A stretch of DNA of 64,000 nt from Saposhnikovia divaricata (lineage: Eukaryota; Streptophyta; Magnoliopsida; Apiales; Apiaceae), in assembly GCA_036435485.1 (NCBI GenBank), contig JAZHRN010000137.1, forward strand, positions 1,798,001-1,862,000, given 5' to 3'. Made by a program: the position numbers and the translations under genes. Every line of letters begins with the position of its first letter. The first letter of the stretch is position 1. This document shows positions 24,428-39,829 of this stretch, piece by piece. The notes under the pieces are model-generated. The model saw nothing but the letters and a program-made list of their open reading frames with translations. It ran no database searches and was not told the DNA's origin.

Positions 24428-27010
24428 TGATTTTTAAAAATATCCCGTGTACTAACCCCTTTGGGGTTTAGGGTTCATGGTTCCAAAAACCGAGTTTCGA
24501 TCATATCAGCTCCGATTCCGGTCCGAAATGCGTCAAATAAAATTTCGTTGTATTCCAATAACCCATAGGAACAAAATATGTAAAAATATCCACAAAATGG
24601 ACCGACTCGATTTTTAACAATATCTCGTGTGCAAACACCTATTTAAGATTATCCGAAAACCGAGTTTCTATCATATCAGCTCCGATTCAGGTCCAAATTT
24701 TGTCAAATAAAATTTCATTGAATTCCAATAATCCATAACAACAAAATATGTAAAAATATCCCTAAACTTGTTCGACTCAATTTGTAACAATATCTCGTGT
24801 ACTAACCCCTTTGAGGATTATCCGAAAACCGAGTTTCGGTCATTTCAGCCCCGATTCAGGTCCAAACTGCACCAAATAAAATTTCATTGCATTCCAATAA
24901 CCCATAAGAACAAAATATGTAAAAATATCCAGAAAATGGTCCGACTCGATTTTTAACAATATCCCGTGTACTAACCCCTTTGAGGATTATCCGAAAATCG
25001 AGTTTCGATCATATCAGCTTCGATTCAAGTCCGAACGGCACCAAATAAAATTTAATTGAATTCCAATAACCCATAGGAACAAAATATATAAAAATATCCA
25101 CAAAATGGTCCAACTTGATTTTTAAAAATATCCCATGTACTAACCCCTTTGGGGTTTAGGATTCATGGTTCCAAAAACCGAGTTTCGATCATATCAGCTT
25201 CGATTCCGGTCCGAAATGCGTCAAATAAAATTTCGTTGTATTCCAATAACCCATAGGAACAAAATATGTAAAAATATCCACAAAATGGACCGACTCGATT
25301 TTTAACAATATCTCGTGTGCAAACACCTATTTAGGATTATCCGAAAACCGAGTCTCGATCATATCAGCTCCGATTCAGGTCCAAATTTTGTCAAATAAAA
25401 TTTCATTGAATTCCAATAATCCATAAGAACAAAATATGTAAAAATATCCCTAAACTTGTTCGACTCAATTTGTAACAATATCTCGTGTACTAACCCCTTT
25501 GAGGATTATCCGAAAACCGAGTTTCGGTCATTTCAGCCCCGATTCAGTTCCAAACTGCACCAAATAAAATTTCATTGCATTCCAATAACCCATAAGAACA
25601 AAATATGTAAAAATATCCCGAAAATGGTCCGACTCGATTTTTAACAATATCCCGTGTACTAACCCCTTTGAGGATTATCCGAAAACCGAGTTTCGATCAT
25701 ATCAGCTTCGATTCAAGTCCGAACCGCACCAAATAAAATTTAATTGAATTCCAATAACCCATAGAAACAAAATATATAAAAATATCCACAAAATGGTCAA
25801 ACTTGATTTTTAAAAATATCCCGTGTACTAACCCCTTTGGGGTTTAGGGTTCATGGTTCCAAAAACCGAGTTTAAATCATATCAGCTCCGATTCCGGTCC
25901 GAAATGCGTCAAATAAAATTTCGTTGTATTCCAATAACCCATAGGAACAAAATATGTAAAAATATCCACAAAATGGACCGACTCGATTTTTAACAATATC
26001 TCGTGTGCAAACACCTATTTAGGATTATCCGAAAACCGAGTTTCGATCATATCTGCTCCGATTCAGGTCCAAATTTTGTCAAATAAAATTTCATTGAATT
26101 CCAATAATCCATAAGAACAAAATATGTAAAAATATCCCTAAACTTGTTCGACTCAATTTGTAACAATATCTCGTGTACTAACCCCTTTGAGGATTATCCG
26201 AAAACCGAGTTTCGGTCATTTCAGCCCCGATTCAGGTCCAAACTGCACCAAATAAAATTTCATTGCATTCCAATAACCCATAAGAACAAAATATGTAAAA
26301 ATATCCAGAAAATGGTCCGACTCGATTTTTAACAATATCCCGTGTACTAACCCCTTTGAGGATTATCCGAAAACCGAGTTTCGATCATATCAGCTTCGAT
26401 TCAAGTCCGAACCGCACCAAATAAAATTTAATTGAATTCCAATAACCCATAGGAACAAAATATATAAAAATATCCACAAAATGGTCAAACTTGATTTTTA
26501 AAAATATCCCGTGTACTAACCCCTTTGGGGTTTAGGGTTCATGGTTCCAAAAACCGAGTTTCGATCATATCAGCTCCGATTCCGGTCCGAAATGCGTCAA
26601 ATAAAATTTCGTTGTATTCCAATAACCCATAGGAACAAAATATGTAAAAATATCCACAAAATGGACCGACTCGATTTTTAACAATATCTCGTGTGCAAAC
26701 ACCTATTTAGGATTATCCGAAAACCGAGTTTCGATCATATCTGTTCCGATTCAGGTCCAAATTTTGTCAAATAAAATTTCATTGAATTCCAATAATCCAT
26801 AAGAACAAAATATGTAAAAATATCCCTAAACTTGTTCGACTCAATTTGTAACAATATCTCGTGTACTAACCCCTTTGAGGATTATCCGAAAACCGAGTTT
26901 CGGTCATTTCAGCCCCGATTCAGGTCCAAACTGCACCAAATAAAATTTCATTGCATTCCAATAACCCATAAGAACAAAATATGTAAAAATATCCAGAAAA
27001 TGGTCCGACT
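24428..27010 (+). repeat. 688-bp four-monomer HOR (F-A-B-E), three copies plus F-A-B
   Basis: F starts at 24428, 25116, 25804 and 26492, exactly 688 bp apart. C and D are absent: B passes straight into E at 24947 and its equivalents. Private variants shared by the copies include CTAAACTTGTTCGAC, CAATTTGTAAC and CCAAATTTTGTC. The last F-A-B (26492-27010) leads back into C and the regular HOR. This is a locally amplified deletion form of the six-monomer unit. Confidence 0.93.
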
Positions 27011-30000
27011 CGATTTTTAACAATATCCCGTGTACTAACCCATTTGAGGATTATCCAATAATCGAGTTTCGATTATATCAGCTCCGATTCAGGTCTGAAT
27101 TGCGTCAAATAAAATTTCGTTGAATTCCAATAACCCATAGGAAAAAAATATGTAAAAATATCCACAAAATGGTCCGACTTGATTTTTAACAATATCCCGT
27201 GTACTAACCCCTTTGAGAAATTTCCGAAAACCGAGTTTCGATCATATCAGCTCCGATTCCGGTCCGAACTACGTCAAATAAAATTTCGTTGAATTCCAAT
27301 AACCCATAGGAACAAAATATGTAAAAATATCCAGAAAATGGTCCGAATCGATTTTTAACAATATCCCGTGTACTAACCCCTTTGAGGATTATCCGAAAAT
27401 CGAGTTTCGATCATATCAGCTTCGATTCAAGTCCGAATGGCACCAAATAAAATTTAATTGAATTCCAATAACCCATAGGAACAAAATATATAAAAATATC
27501 CACAAAATGGTCCAACTTGATTTTTAAAAATATCCCGTGTACTAACCCCTTTGGGGTTTAGGGTTCATGGTTCCAAAAACCGAGTTTCGATCATATCAGC
27601 TCCGATTCCGGTCCGAAATGCGTCAAATAAAATTTCGTTGTATTCCAATAACCCATAGGAACAAAATATGTAAAAATATCCACAAAATGGACCAACTCGA
27701 TTTTTAACAATATCTCGTGTGCAAACACCTATTTAGGATTATCCGAAAACCGAGTTTCGATCATATCAGCTCCGATTCAGGTCCAAATTTCGTCAAATAA
27801 AATTTCATTGAATTCCAATAATCCATAAGAACAAAATATGTAAAAATATCCCTAAACTGGTTCGACTCAATTTTTAACAATATCTCGTGTACTAACCCCT
27901 TTGAGGATTATCCGAAAACCGAGTTTCGGTCATTTCAGCCCCGATTCAGGTCCAAACTGCACCAAATAAAATTTCATTGCATTCCAATAACCCATAAGAA
28001 CAAAATATGTAAAAATATCCAGAAAATGGTCCGACTCGATTTTTAACAATATCCCGTGTACTAACCCATTTGAGGATTATCCAATAATCGAGTTTCGATT
28101 ATATCAGCTCCGATTCAGGTCTGAATTGCGTCAAATAAAATTTCGTTGAACTCCAATAACCCATAGGAAAAAAATATGTAAAAATATCCACAAAATGGTC
28201 CGACTTGATTTTTAACAATATCCCGTGTACTAACCCCTTTGAGAAATTTCCGAAAACCGAGTTTCGATCATATCAGCTCCGATTCCGGTCCGAACTACGT
28301 CAAATAAAATTTCGTTGAATTCCAATAACCCATAGGAACAAAATATGTAAAAATATCCAGAAAATGGTCCGAATCGATTTTTAACAATATCCCGTGTACT
28401 AACCCCTTTGAGGATTATCCGAAAATCGAGTTTCGATCATATCAGCTTCGATTCAAGTCCGAACGGCACCAAATAAAATTTAATTGAATTCCAATAACCC
28501 ATAGGAACAAAATATATAAAAATATCCACAAAATGGTCCAACTTGATTTTTAAAAATATCACGTGTACTAACCCCTTTGGGGTTTAGGGTTCATGGTTCC
28601 AAAAACCGAGTTTCGATCATATCAGCTCCGATTCCGGTCCGAAATGCATCAAATAAAATTTCGTTGTATTCCAATAACCCATAGGAACAAAATATGTAAA
28701 AATATCCACAAAATGGACCAACTCGATTTTTAACAATATCTCGTGTGCAAACACCTATTTAGGATTATCCGAAAACCGAGTTTCGATCATATCAGCTCCG
28801 ATTCAGGTCCAAATTTCGTCAAATAAAATTTCATTGAATTCCAATAATCCATAAGAACAAAATATGTAAAAACATCCCTAAATTGGTTCGACTCAATTTT
28901 TAACAATATCTCGTGTACTAACCCCTTTGAGGATTATCCGAAAACCGAGTTTCGGTCATTTCAGCCCCGATTCAGGTCCAAACTGCACCAAATAAAATTT
29001 CATCGCATTCCAATAACCCATAAGAACAAAATATGTAAAAATATCCAGAAAATGGTCCGACTCGATTTTTAACAATATCCCGTGAACTAACCCATTTGAG
29101 GATTATCCAAAAATCGAGTTTCGATTATATCAGCTCCGATTCAGGTCTGAATTGCGTCAAATAAAATTTCGTTGAATTCCAATAACCCATTGGAACAAAA
29201 TATGCAAAAATATCCACAAAATGGTCCGACTTGATTTTTAACAATATCCCGTGTACTAACCCCTTTGAGAATTTTCCGAAAACCGAGTTTCGATCATATC
29301 AGCTCCGATTCCGGTCCGAACTGCGTCAAATAAAATTTTGTTGAATTCCAATAACCCATAGGAACAAAATATGTAAAAATATCCAGAAAATGGTCCGACT
29401 CGATTTTTAACAATATCCCGTGTACTAACCCCTTTGAGGATTATCCGAAAACCGAGTTTCGATCATATCAGCTTCGATTCAAGTCCGAACGGCACCAAAT
29501 AAAATTTCATTGAATTCCAATAACCCATAGGAACAAAATATATAAAAATATCCACAAAATGGTCCAACTTGATTTTTAAAAATATCCCGTGTACTAACCC
29601 CTTTGGGGTTTAGGGTTCATGGTTCCAAAAACCGAGTTTCGATCATATCAGCTCCGATTCCGGTCCGAAATGCGTCAAATAAAATTTCGTTGTATTCCAA
29701 TAACCCATAGGAACAAAATATGTAAAAATATCCACAAAATGGACCAACTCGATTTTTAACAATATCTCGTGTGCAAACACCTATTTAGGATTATCCGAAA
29801 ACCGAGTTTCGATCATATCAGCTCCGATTCAGGTCCAAATTTCGTCAAATAAAATTTCATTGAATTCCAATAATCCATAAGAACAAAATATGTAAAAATA
29901 TCCCTAAACTGGTTCGACTCAATTTTTAACAATATCTCGTGTACTAACCCCTTTGAGGATTATCCGAAAACCGAGTTTCGGTCATTTCAGCCCCGATTCA

Positions 30001-33000
30001 GGTCCAAACTGCACCAAATAAAATTTCATTGCATTCCAATAACCCATAAGAACAAAATATGTAAAAATATCCAGAAAATGGTCCGACTCGATTTTTAACA
30101 ATATCCCGTGTACTAACCCATTTGAGGATTATCCAATAATCGAGTTTCGATTATATCAGCTCCGATTCAGGTCTGAATTGCGTCAAATAAAATTTCGTTG
30201 AATTCCAATAACCCATAGGAAAAAAATATGTAAAAATATCCACAAAATGGTCCGACTTGATTTTTAACAATATCCCGTGTACTAACCCCTTTGAGAAATT
30301 TCCGAAAACCGAGTTTCGATCATATCAGCTCCGATTCCGGTCCGAACTACGTCAAATAAAATTTCGTTGAATTCCAATAACCCATAGGAACAAAATATGT
30401 AAAAATATCCAGAAAATGGTCCGAATCGATTTTTAACAATATCCCGTGTACTAACCCCTTTGAGGATTATCCGAAAATCGAGTTTCGATCATATCAGCTT
30501 CGATTCAAGTCCGAACGGCACCAAATAAAATTTAATTGAATTCCAATAACCCATAGGAACAAAATATATAAAAATATCCACAAAATGGTCCAACTTGATT
30601 TTTAAAAATATCCCGTGTACTAACCCCTTTGGGGTTTAGGGTTCATGGTTCCAAAAACCGAGTTTCGATCATATCAGCTCCGATTCCGGTCCGAAATGCA
30701 TCAAATAAAATTTCGTTGTATTCCAATAACCCATAGGTACAAAATATGTAAAAATATCCACAAAATGGACCAACTCGATTTTTAACAATATCTCGTGTGC
30801 AAACACCTATTTAGGATTATCCGAAAACCGAGTTTCGATCATATCAGCTCCGATTCAGGTCCAAATTTCGTCAAATAAAATTTCATTGAATTCCAATAAT
30901 CCATAAGAACAAAATATGTAAAAACATCCCTAAACTGGTTCGACTCAATTTTTAACAATATCTCGTGTACTAACCCCTTTGAGGATTATCCGAAAACCGA
31001 GTTTCGGTCATTTCAGCCCCGATTCAGGTCCAAACTGCACCAAATAAAATTTCATTGCATTCCAATAACCCATAAGAACAAAATATGTAAAAATATCCAG
31101 AAAATGGTCCGACTCGATTTTTAACAATATCCCGTGTACTAACCCATTTGAGGATTATCCAATAATCGAGTTTCGATTATATCAGCTCCGATTCAGGTCT
31201 GAATTGCGTCAAATAAAATTTCGTTGAATTCCAATAACCCATAGGAAAAAAATATGTAAAAATATCCACAAAATGGTCCGACTTGATTTTTAACAATATC
31301 CCGTGTACTAACCCCTTTGAGAAATTTCCGAAAACCGAGTTTCGATCATATCAGCTCCGATTCCGGTCCGAACTACGTCAAATAAAATTTCGTTGAATTC
31401 CAATAACCCATAGGAACAAAATATGTAAAAATATCCAGAAAATGGTCCGAATCGATTTTTAACAATATCCCGTGTACTAACCCCTTTGAGGATTATCCGA
31501 AAATCGAGTTTCGATCATATCAGCTTCGATTCAAGTCCGAACGGCACCAAATAAAATTTAATTGAATTCCAATAACCCATAGGAACAAAATATATAAAAA
31601 TATCCACAAAATGGTCCAACTTGATTTTTAAAAATATCCCGTGTACTAACCCCTTTGGGGTTTAGGGTTCATGGTTCCAAAAACCGAGTTTCGATCATAT
31701 CAGCTCCGATTCCGGTCCGAAATGCATCAAATAAAATTTCGTTGTATTCCAATAACCCATAGGTACAAAATATGTAAAAATATCCACAAAATGGACCAAC
31801 TCGATTTTTAACAATATCTCGTGTGCAAACACCTATTTAGGATTATCCGAAAACCGAGTTTCGATCATATCAGCTCCGATTCTGGTCCAAATTTCGTCAA
31901 ATAAAATTTCATTGAATTCCAATAATCCATAAGAACAAAATATGTAAAAACATCCCTAAACTGGTTCGACTCAATTTTTAACAATATCTCGTGTACTAAC
32001 CCCTTTGAGGATTATCCGAAAACCGAGTTTCGGTCATTTCAGCCCCGATTCAGGTCCAAACTGCACCAAATAAAATTTCATCGCATTCCAATAACCCATA
32101 AGAACAAAATATGTAAAAATATCCAGAAAATGGTCCGACTCGATTTTTAACAATATCCCGTGAACTAACCCATTTGAGGATTATCCAAAAATCGAGTTTC
32201 GATTATATCAGCTCCGATTCAGGTCTGAATTGCGTCAAATAAAATTTCGTTGAATTCCAATAACCCATTGGAACAAAATATGTAAAAATATCCACAAAAT
32301 GGTCCGACTTGATTTTTAACAATATCCCGTGTACTAACCCCTTTGAGAATTTTCCGAAAACCGAGTTTCGATCATATCAGCTTCGATTCCGGTCCGAACT
32401 GCGTCAAATAAAATTTTGTTGAATTCCAATAACCCATAGGAACAAAATATGTAAAAATATCCAGAAAATGGTCCGACTCGATTTTTAACAATATCCCGTG
32501 TACTAACCCCTTTGAGGATTATCCGAAAACCGAGTTTCGATTATATCAGCTTCGATTCAAGTCCGAACGGCACCAAATAAAATTTCATTGAATTCCAATA
32601 ACCCATAGGAACAAAATATATAAAAATATCCACAAAATGGTCCAACTTGATTTTTAAAAATATCCCGTGTACTAACCCCTTTGGGGTTTAGGGTTCATGG
32701 TTCCAAAAATCGAGTTTCGATCATATCAGCTCCGATTCCGGTCCGAAATGCGTCAAATAAAATTTCGTTGTATTCCAATAACCCATAGGAACAAAATATG
32801 TAAAAATATCCACAAAATGGACCGACTCGATTTTTAACAATATCTCGTGTGCAAACACCTATTTAGGATTATCCGAAAACCGAGTTTCGATCATATCAGC
32901 TCCGATTCAGGTCCAAATTTCGTCAAATAAAATTTCATTGAATTCCAATAATCCATAAGAACAAAATATGTAAAAATATCCCTAAACTGGTTCGACTCAA

Positions 33001-36000
33001 TTTTTAACAATATCTCGTGTACTAACCCCTTTGAGGATTATCCGAAAACCAAGTTTCGGTCATTTCAGCCCCGATTCAGGTCCAAACTGCACCAAATAAA
33101 ATTTCATTGCATTCCAATAACCCATAAGAACAAAATATATTAAAATATCCAGAAAATGGTCCGACTCGATTTTTAACAATATCCCGTGAACTAACCCATT
33201 TGAGGATTATCCAAAAATCGAGTTTCGATTATATCAGCTCCGATTCAGGTCTGAATTGCGTCAAATAAAATTTCGTTGAATTCCAATAACCCATTGGAAC
33301 AAAATATGTAAAAATATCCACAAAATGGTCCGACTTGATTTTTAACAATATCCCGTGTACTAACCCCTTTGAGAATTTTCCGAAAACCGAGTTTCGATCA
33401 TATCAGCTCCGATTCCGGTCCGAACTGCGTCAAATAAAATTTTGTTGAATTCCAATAACCCATAGGAACAAAATATGTAAAAATATCCAGAAAATGGTCC
33501 GACTCGATTTTTAACAATATCCCGTGTACTAACCCCTTTGAGGATTATCCGAAAACCGAGTTTCGATTATATCAGCTTCGATTCAAGTCCGAACGGCACC
33601 AAATAAAATTTCATTGAATTCCAATAACCCATAGGAACAAAATATATAAAAATATCCACAAAATGGTCCAACTTGATTTTTAAAAATATCCCGTGTACTA
33701 ACCCCTTTGGGGTTTAGGGTTCATGGTTCCAAAAACCGAGTTTCGATCATATCAGCTCCGATTCCGGTCCGAAATGCATCAAATAAAATTTCGTTGTATT
33801 CCAATAACCCATAGGTACAAAATATGTAAAAATATCCACAAAATGGACCAACTCGATTTTTAACAATATCTCGTGTGCAAACACCTATTTAGGATTATCC
33901 GAAAACCGAGTTTCGATCATATCAGCTCCGATTCAGGTCCAAATTTCGTCAAATAAAATTTCATTGAATTCCAATAATCCATAAGAACAAAATATGTAAA
34001 AACATCCCTAAACTGGTTCGACTCAATTTTTAACAATATCTCGTGTACTAACCCCTTTGAGGATTATCCGAAAACCGAGTTTCGGTCATTTCTGCCCCGA
34101 TTCAGGTCCAAACTGCACCAAATAAAATTTCATTGCATTCCAATAACCCATAAGAACAAAATATGTAAAAATATCCAGAAAATGGTCCGACTCGATTTTT
34201 AACAATATCCCGTGTACTAACCCATTTGAGGATTATCCAATAATCGAGTTTCGATTATATCAGCTCCGATTCAGGTCTGAATTGCGTCAAATAAAATTTC
34301 GTTGAATTCCAATAACCCATAGGAAAAAAATATGTAAAAATATCCACAAAATGGTCCGACTTGATTTTTAACAATATCCCGTGTACTAACCCCTTTGAGA
34401 AATTTCCGAAAACCGAGTTTCGATCATATCAGCTCCGATTCCGGTCCGAACTACGTCAAATAAAATTTCGTTGAATTCCAATAACCCATAGGAACAAAAT
34501 ATGTAAAAATATCCAGAAAATGGTCCGAATCGATTTTTAACAATATCCCGTGTACTAACCCCTTTGAGGATTATCCGAAAATCGAGTTTCGATCATATCA
34601 GCTTCGATTCAAGTCCGAACGGCACCAAATAAAATTTAATTGAATTCCAATAACCCATAGGAACAAAATATATAAAAATATCCACAAAATGGTCCAACTT
34701 GATTTTTAAAAATATCCCGTGTACTAACCCCTTTGGGGTTTAGGGTTCATGGTTCCAAAAACCGAGTTTCGATCATATCAGCTCCGATTCCGGTCCGAAA
34801 TGCATCAAATAAAATTTCGTTGTATTCCAATAACCCATAGGTACAAAATATGTAAAAATATCCACAAAATGGACCAACTCGATTTTTAACAATATCTCGT
34901 GTGCAAACACCTATTTAGGATTATCCGAAAACCGAGTTTCGATCATATCAGCTCCGATTCTGGTCCAAATTTCGTCAAATAAAATTTCATTGAATTCCAA
35001 TAATCCATAAGAACAAAATATGTAAAAACATCCCTAAACTGGTTCGACTCAATTTTTAACAATATCTCGTGTACTAACCCCTTTGAGGATTATCCGAAAA
35101 CCGAGTTTCGGTCATTTCAGCCCCGATTCAGGTCCAAACTGCACCAAATAAAATTTCATCGCATTCCAATAACCCATAAGAACAAAATATGTAAAAATAT
35201 CCAGAAAATGGTCCGACTCGATTTTTAACAATATCCCGTGAACTAACCCATTTGAGGATTATCCAAAAATCGAGTTTCGATTATATCAGCTCCGATTCAG
35301 GTCTGAATTGCGTCAAATAAAATTTCGTTGAATTCCAATAACCCATTGGAACAAAATATGTAAAAATATCCACAAAATGGTCCGACTTGATTTTTAACAA
35401 TATCCCGTGTACTAACCCCTTTGAGAATTTTCCGAAAACCGAGTTTCGATCATATCAGCTTCGATTCCGGTCCGAACTGCGTCAAATAAAATTTTGTTGA
35501 ATTCCAATAACCCATAGGAACAAAATATGTAAAAATATCCAGAAAATGGTCCGACTCGATTTTTAACAATATCCCGTGTACTAACCCCTTTGAGGATTAT
35601 CCGAAAACCGAGTTTCGATTATATCAGCTTCGATTCAAGTCCGAACGGCACCAAATAAAATTTCATTGAATTCCAATAACCCATAGGAACAAAATATATA
35701 AAAATATCCACAAAATGGTCCAACTTGATTTTTAAAAATATCCCGTGTACTAACCCCTTTGGGGTTTAGGGTTCATGGTTCCAAAAATCGAGTTTCGATC
35801 ATATCAGCTCCGATTCCGGTCCGAAATGCGTCAAATAAAATTTCGTTGTATTCCAATAACCCATAGGAACAAAATATGTAAAAATATCCACAAAATGGAC
35901 CGACTCGATTTTTAACAATATCTCGTGTGCAAACACCTATTTAGGATTATCCGAAAACCGAGTTTCGATCATATCAGCTCCGATTCAGGTCCAAATTTCG

Positions 36001-39000
36001 TCAAATAAAATTTCATTGAATTCCAATAATCCATAAGAACAAAATATGTAAAAATATCCCTAAACTGGTTCGACTCAATTTTTAACAATATCTCGTGTAC
36101 TAACCCCTTTGAGGATTATCCGAAAACCAAGTTTCGGTCATTTCAGCCCCGATTCAGGTCCAAACTGCACCAAATAAAATTTCATTGCATTCCAATAACC
36201 CATAAGAACAAAATATATTAAAATATCCAGAAAATGGTCCGACTCGATTTTTAACAATATCCCGTGAACTAACCCATTTGAGGATTATCCAAAAATCGAG
36301 TTTCGATTATATCAGCTCCGATTCAGGTCTGAATTGCGTCAAATAAAATTTCGTTGAATTCCAATAACCCATTGGAACAAAATATGTAAAAATATCCACA
36401 AAATGGTCCGACTTGATTTTTAACAATATCCCGTGTACTAACCCCTTTGAGAATTTTCCGAAAACCGAGTTTCGATCATATCAGCTCCGATTCCGGTCCG
36501 AACTGCGTCAAATAAAATTTTGTTGAATTCCAATAACCCATAGGAACAAAATATGTAAAAATATCCAGAAAATGGTCCGACTCGATTTTTAACAATATCC
36601 CGTGTACTAACCCCTTTGAGGATTATCCGAAAACCGAGTTTCGATTATATCAGCTTCGATTCAAGTCCGAACGGCACCAAATAAAATTTCATTGAATTCC
36701 AATAACCCATAGGAACAAAATATATAAAAATATCCACAAAATGGTCCAACTTGATTTTTAAAAATATCCCGTGTACTAACCCCTTTGGGGTTTAGGGTTC
36801 ATGGTTCCAAAAACCGAGTTTCGATCATATCAGCTCCGATTCCGGTCCGAAATGCATCAAATAAAATTTCGTTGTATTCCAATAACCCATAGGTACAAAA
36901 TATGTAAAAATATCCACAAAATGGACCAACTCGATTTTTAACAATATCTCGTGTGCAAACACCTATTTAGGATTATCCGAAAACCGAGTTTCGATCATAT
37001 CAGCTCCGATTCAGGTCCAAATTTCGTCAAATAAAATTTCATTGAATTCCAATAATCCATAAGAACAAAATATGTAAAAACATCCCTAAACTGGTTCGAC
37101 TCAATTTTTAACAATATCTCGTGTACTAACCCCTTTGAGGATTATCCGAAAACCGAGTTTCGGTCATTTCTGCCCCGATTCAGGTCCAAACTGCACCAAA
37201 TAAAATTTCATTGCATTCCAATAACCCATAAGAACAAAATATGTAAAAATATCCAGAAAATGGTCCGACTCGATTTTTAACAATATCCCGTGTACTAACC
37301 CATTTGAGGATTATCCAATAATCGAGTTTCGATTATATCAGCTCCGATTCAGGTCTGAATTGCGTCAAATAAAATTTCGTTGAATTCCAATAACCCATAG
37401 GAAAAAAATATGTAAAAATATCCACAAAATGGTCCGACTTGATTTTTAACAATATCCCGTGTACTAACCCCTTTGAGAAATTTCCGAAAACCGAGTTTCG
37501 ATCATATCAGCTCCGATTCCGGTCCGAACTACGTCAAATAAAATTTCGTTGAATTCCAATAACCCATAGGAACAAAATATGTAAAAATATCCAGAAAATG
37601 GTCCGAATCGATTTTTAACAATATCCCGTGTACTAACCCCTTTGAGGATTATCCGAAAATCGAGTTTCGATCATATCAGCTTCGATTCAAGTCCGAACGG
37701 CACCAAATAAAATTTAATTGAATTCCAATAACCCATAGGAACAAAATATATAAAAATATCCACAAAATGGTCCAACTTGATTTTTAAAAATATCCCGTGT
37801 ACTAACCCCTTTGGGGTTTAGGGTTCATGGTTCCAAAAACCGAGTTTCGATCATATCAGCTCCGATTCCGGTCCGAAATGCATCAAATAAAATTTCGTTG
37901 TATTCCAATAACCCATAGGTACAAAATATGTAAAAATATCCACAAAATGGACCAACTCGATTTTTAACAATATCTCGTGTGCAAACACCTATTTAGGATT
38001 ATCCGAAAACCGAGTTTCGATCATATCAGCTCCGATTCAGGTCCAAATTTCGTCAAATAAAATTTCATTGAATTCCAATAATCCATAAGAACAAAATATG
38101 TAAAAACATCCCTAAACTGGTTCGACTCAATTTTTAACAATATCTCGTGTACTAACCCCTTTGAGGATTATCCGAAAACCGAGTTTCGGTCATTTCAGCC
38201 CCGATTCAGGTCCAAACTGCACCAAATAAAATTTCATCGCATTCCAATAACCCATAAGAACAAAATATGTAAAAATATCCAGAAAATGGTCCGACTCGAT
38301 TTTTAACAATATCCCGTGAACTAACCCATTTGAGGATTATCCAAAAATCGAGTTTCGATTATATCAGCTCCGATTCAGGTCTGAATTGCGTCAAATAAAA
38401 TTTCGTTGAATTCCAATAACCCATTGGAACAAAATATGTAAAAATATCCACAAAATGGTCCGACTTGATTTTTAACAATATCCCGTGTACTAACCCCTTT
38501 GAGAATTTTCCGAAAACCGAGTTTCGATCATATCAGCTCCGATTCCGGTCCGAACTGCGTCAAATAAAATTTTGTTGAATTTCAATAACCCATAGGAACA
38601 AAATATGTAAAAATATCCAGAAAATGGTCCGACTCGATTTTTAACAATATCCCGTGTACTAACCCCTTTGAGGATTATCCGAAAACCGAGTTTCGATTAT
38701 ATCAGCTTCGATTCAAGTCCGAACGGCACCAAATAAAATTTCATTGAATTCCAATAACCCATAGGAACAAAATATATAAAAATATCCACAAAATGGTCCA
38801 ACTTGATTTTTAAAAATATCCCGTGTACTAACCCCTTTGGGGTTTAGGGTTCATGGTTCCAAAAATCGAGTTTCGATCATATCAGCTCCGATTCCGGTCC
38901 GAAATGCGTCAAATAAAATTTCGTTGTATTCCAATAACCCATAGGAACAAAATATGTAAAAATATCCACAAAATGGACCGACTCGATTTTTAACAATATC

Positions 39001-39829
39001 TCGTGTGCAAACACCTATTTAGGATTATCCGAAAACCGAGTTTCGATCATATCAGCTCCGATTCAGGTCCAAATTTCGTCAAATAAAATTTCATTGAATT
39101 CCAATAATCCATAAGAACAAAATATGTAAAAACATCCCTAAACTGGTTCGACTCAATTTTTAACAATATCTCGTGTACTAACCCCTTTGAGGATTATCCG
39201 AGAACCGAGTTTCGGTCATTTCAGCCCCGATTCAGGTCCAAACTGCACCAAATAAAATTTCATCGCATTCCAATAACCCATAAGAACAAAATATGTAAAA
39301 ATATCCAGAAAATGGTCCGACTCGATTTTTAACAATATCCCGTGAACTAACCCATTTGAGGATTATCCAAAAATCGAGTTTCGATTATATCAGCTCCGAT
39401 TCAGGTCTGAATTGCGTCAAATAAAATTTCGTTGAATTCCAATAACCCATTGGAACAAAATATGTAAAAATATCCACAAAATGGTCCGACTTGATTTTTA
39501 ACAATATCCCGTGTACTAACCCCTTTGAGAATTTTCCGAAAACCGAGTTTCGATCATATCAGCTCCGATTCCGGTCCGAACTGCGTCAAATAAAATTTTG
39601 TTGAATTCCAATAACCCATAGGAACAAAATATGTAAAAATATCCAGAAAATGGTCCGACTCGATTTTTAACAATATCCCGTGTACTAACCCCTTTGAGGA
39701 TTATCCGAAAACCGAGTTTCGATTATATCAGCTTCGATTCAAGTCCGAACGGCACCAAATAAAATTTCATTGAATTCCAATAACCCATAGGAACAAAATA
39801 TATAAAAATATCCACAAAATGGTCCAACT
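27011..39829 (+). repeat. Regular 1026-bp HOR block (thirteen F-to-F steps of 1026)
   Basis: F starts at 26492, 27518, 28544, 29570, 30596, 31622, 32648, 33674, 34700, 35726, 36752, 37778, 38804 and 39830, every step exactly 1026. Not one indel alters the spacing over about 13 kb. Several variants here differ from the left block: GAGAATTTTCC in D, AATTTAATTG in some E, AAACATCCC in many A. Confidence 0.95.
28544..38803 (+). repeat. 3078-bp super-period (three HOR units), about 3.3 copies
   Basis: Diagnostic variants repeat every third HOR unit. CATCGCATTCC in B occurs near 29001, 32079, 35157 and 38235. GCATCAAAT versus GCGTCAAAT in F runs cat, cgt, cat from 28646 in groups of three. Spaced 3078 bp: GATTCTGGTCC near 31879/34957, CCAAGTTTCGG near 33049/36127, ATTTCTGCCCC near 34089/37167. 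So an 18-monomer block was itself duplicated in tandem. Confidence 0.88.

Noticed and set aside
24768..27020. Four near-identical 62-codon plus-strand reading frames at 688-bp spacing (24768, 25456, 26144, 26832).
   Set aside because: They start at TTG created by the local CTAAACTTG variant and run through ordinary B-monomer sequence. Their period is that of the HOR. They look like repeat by-products with no domain or gene context.
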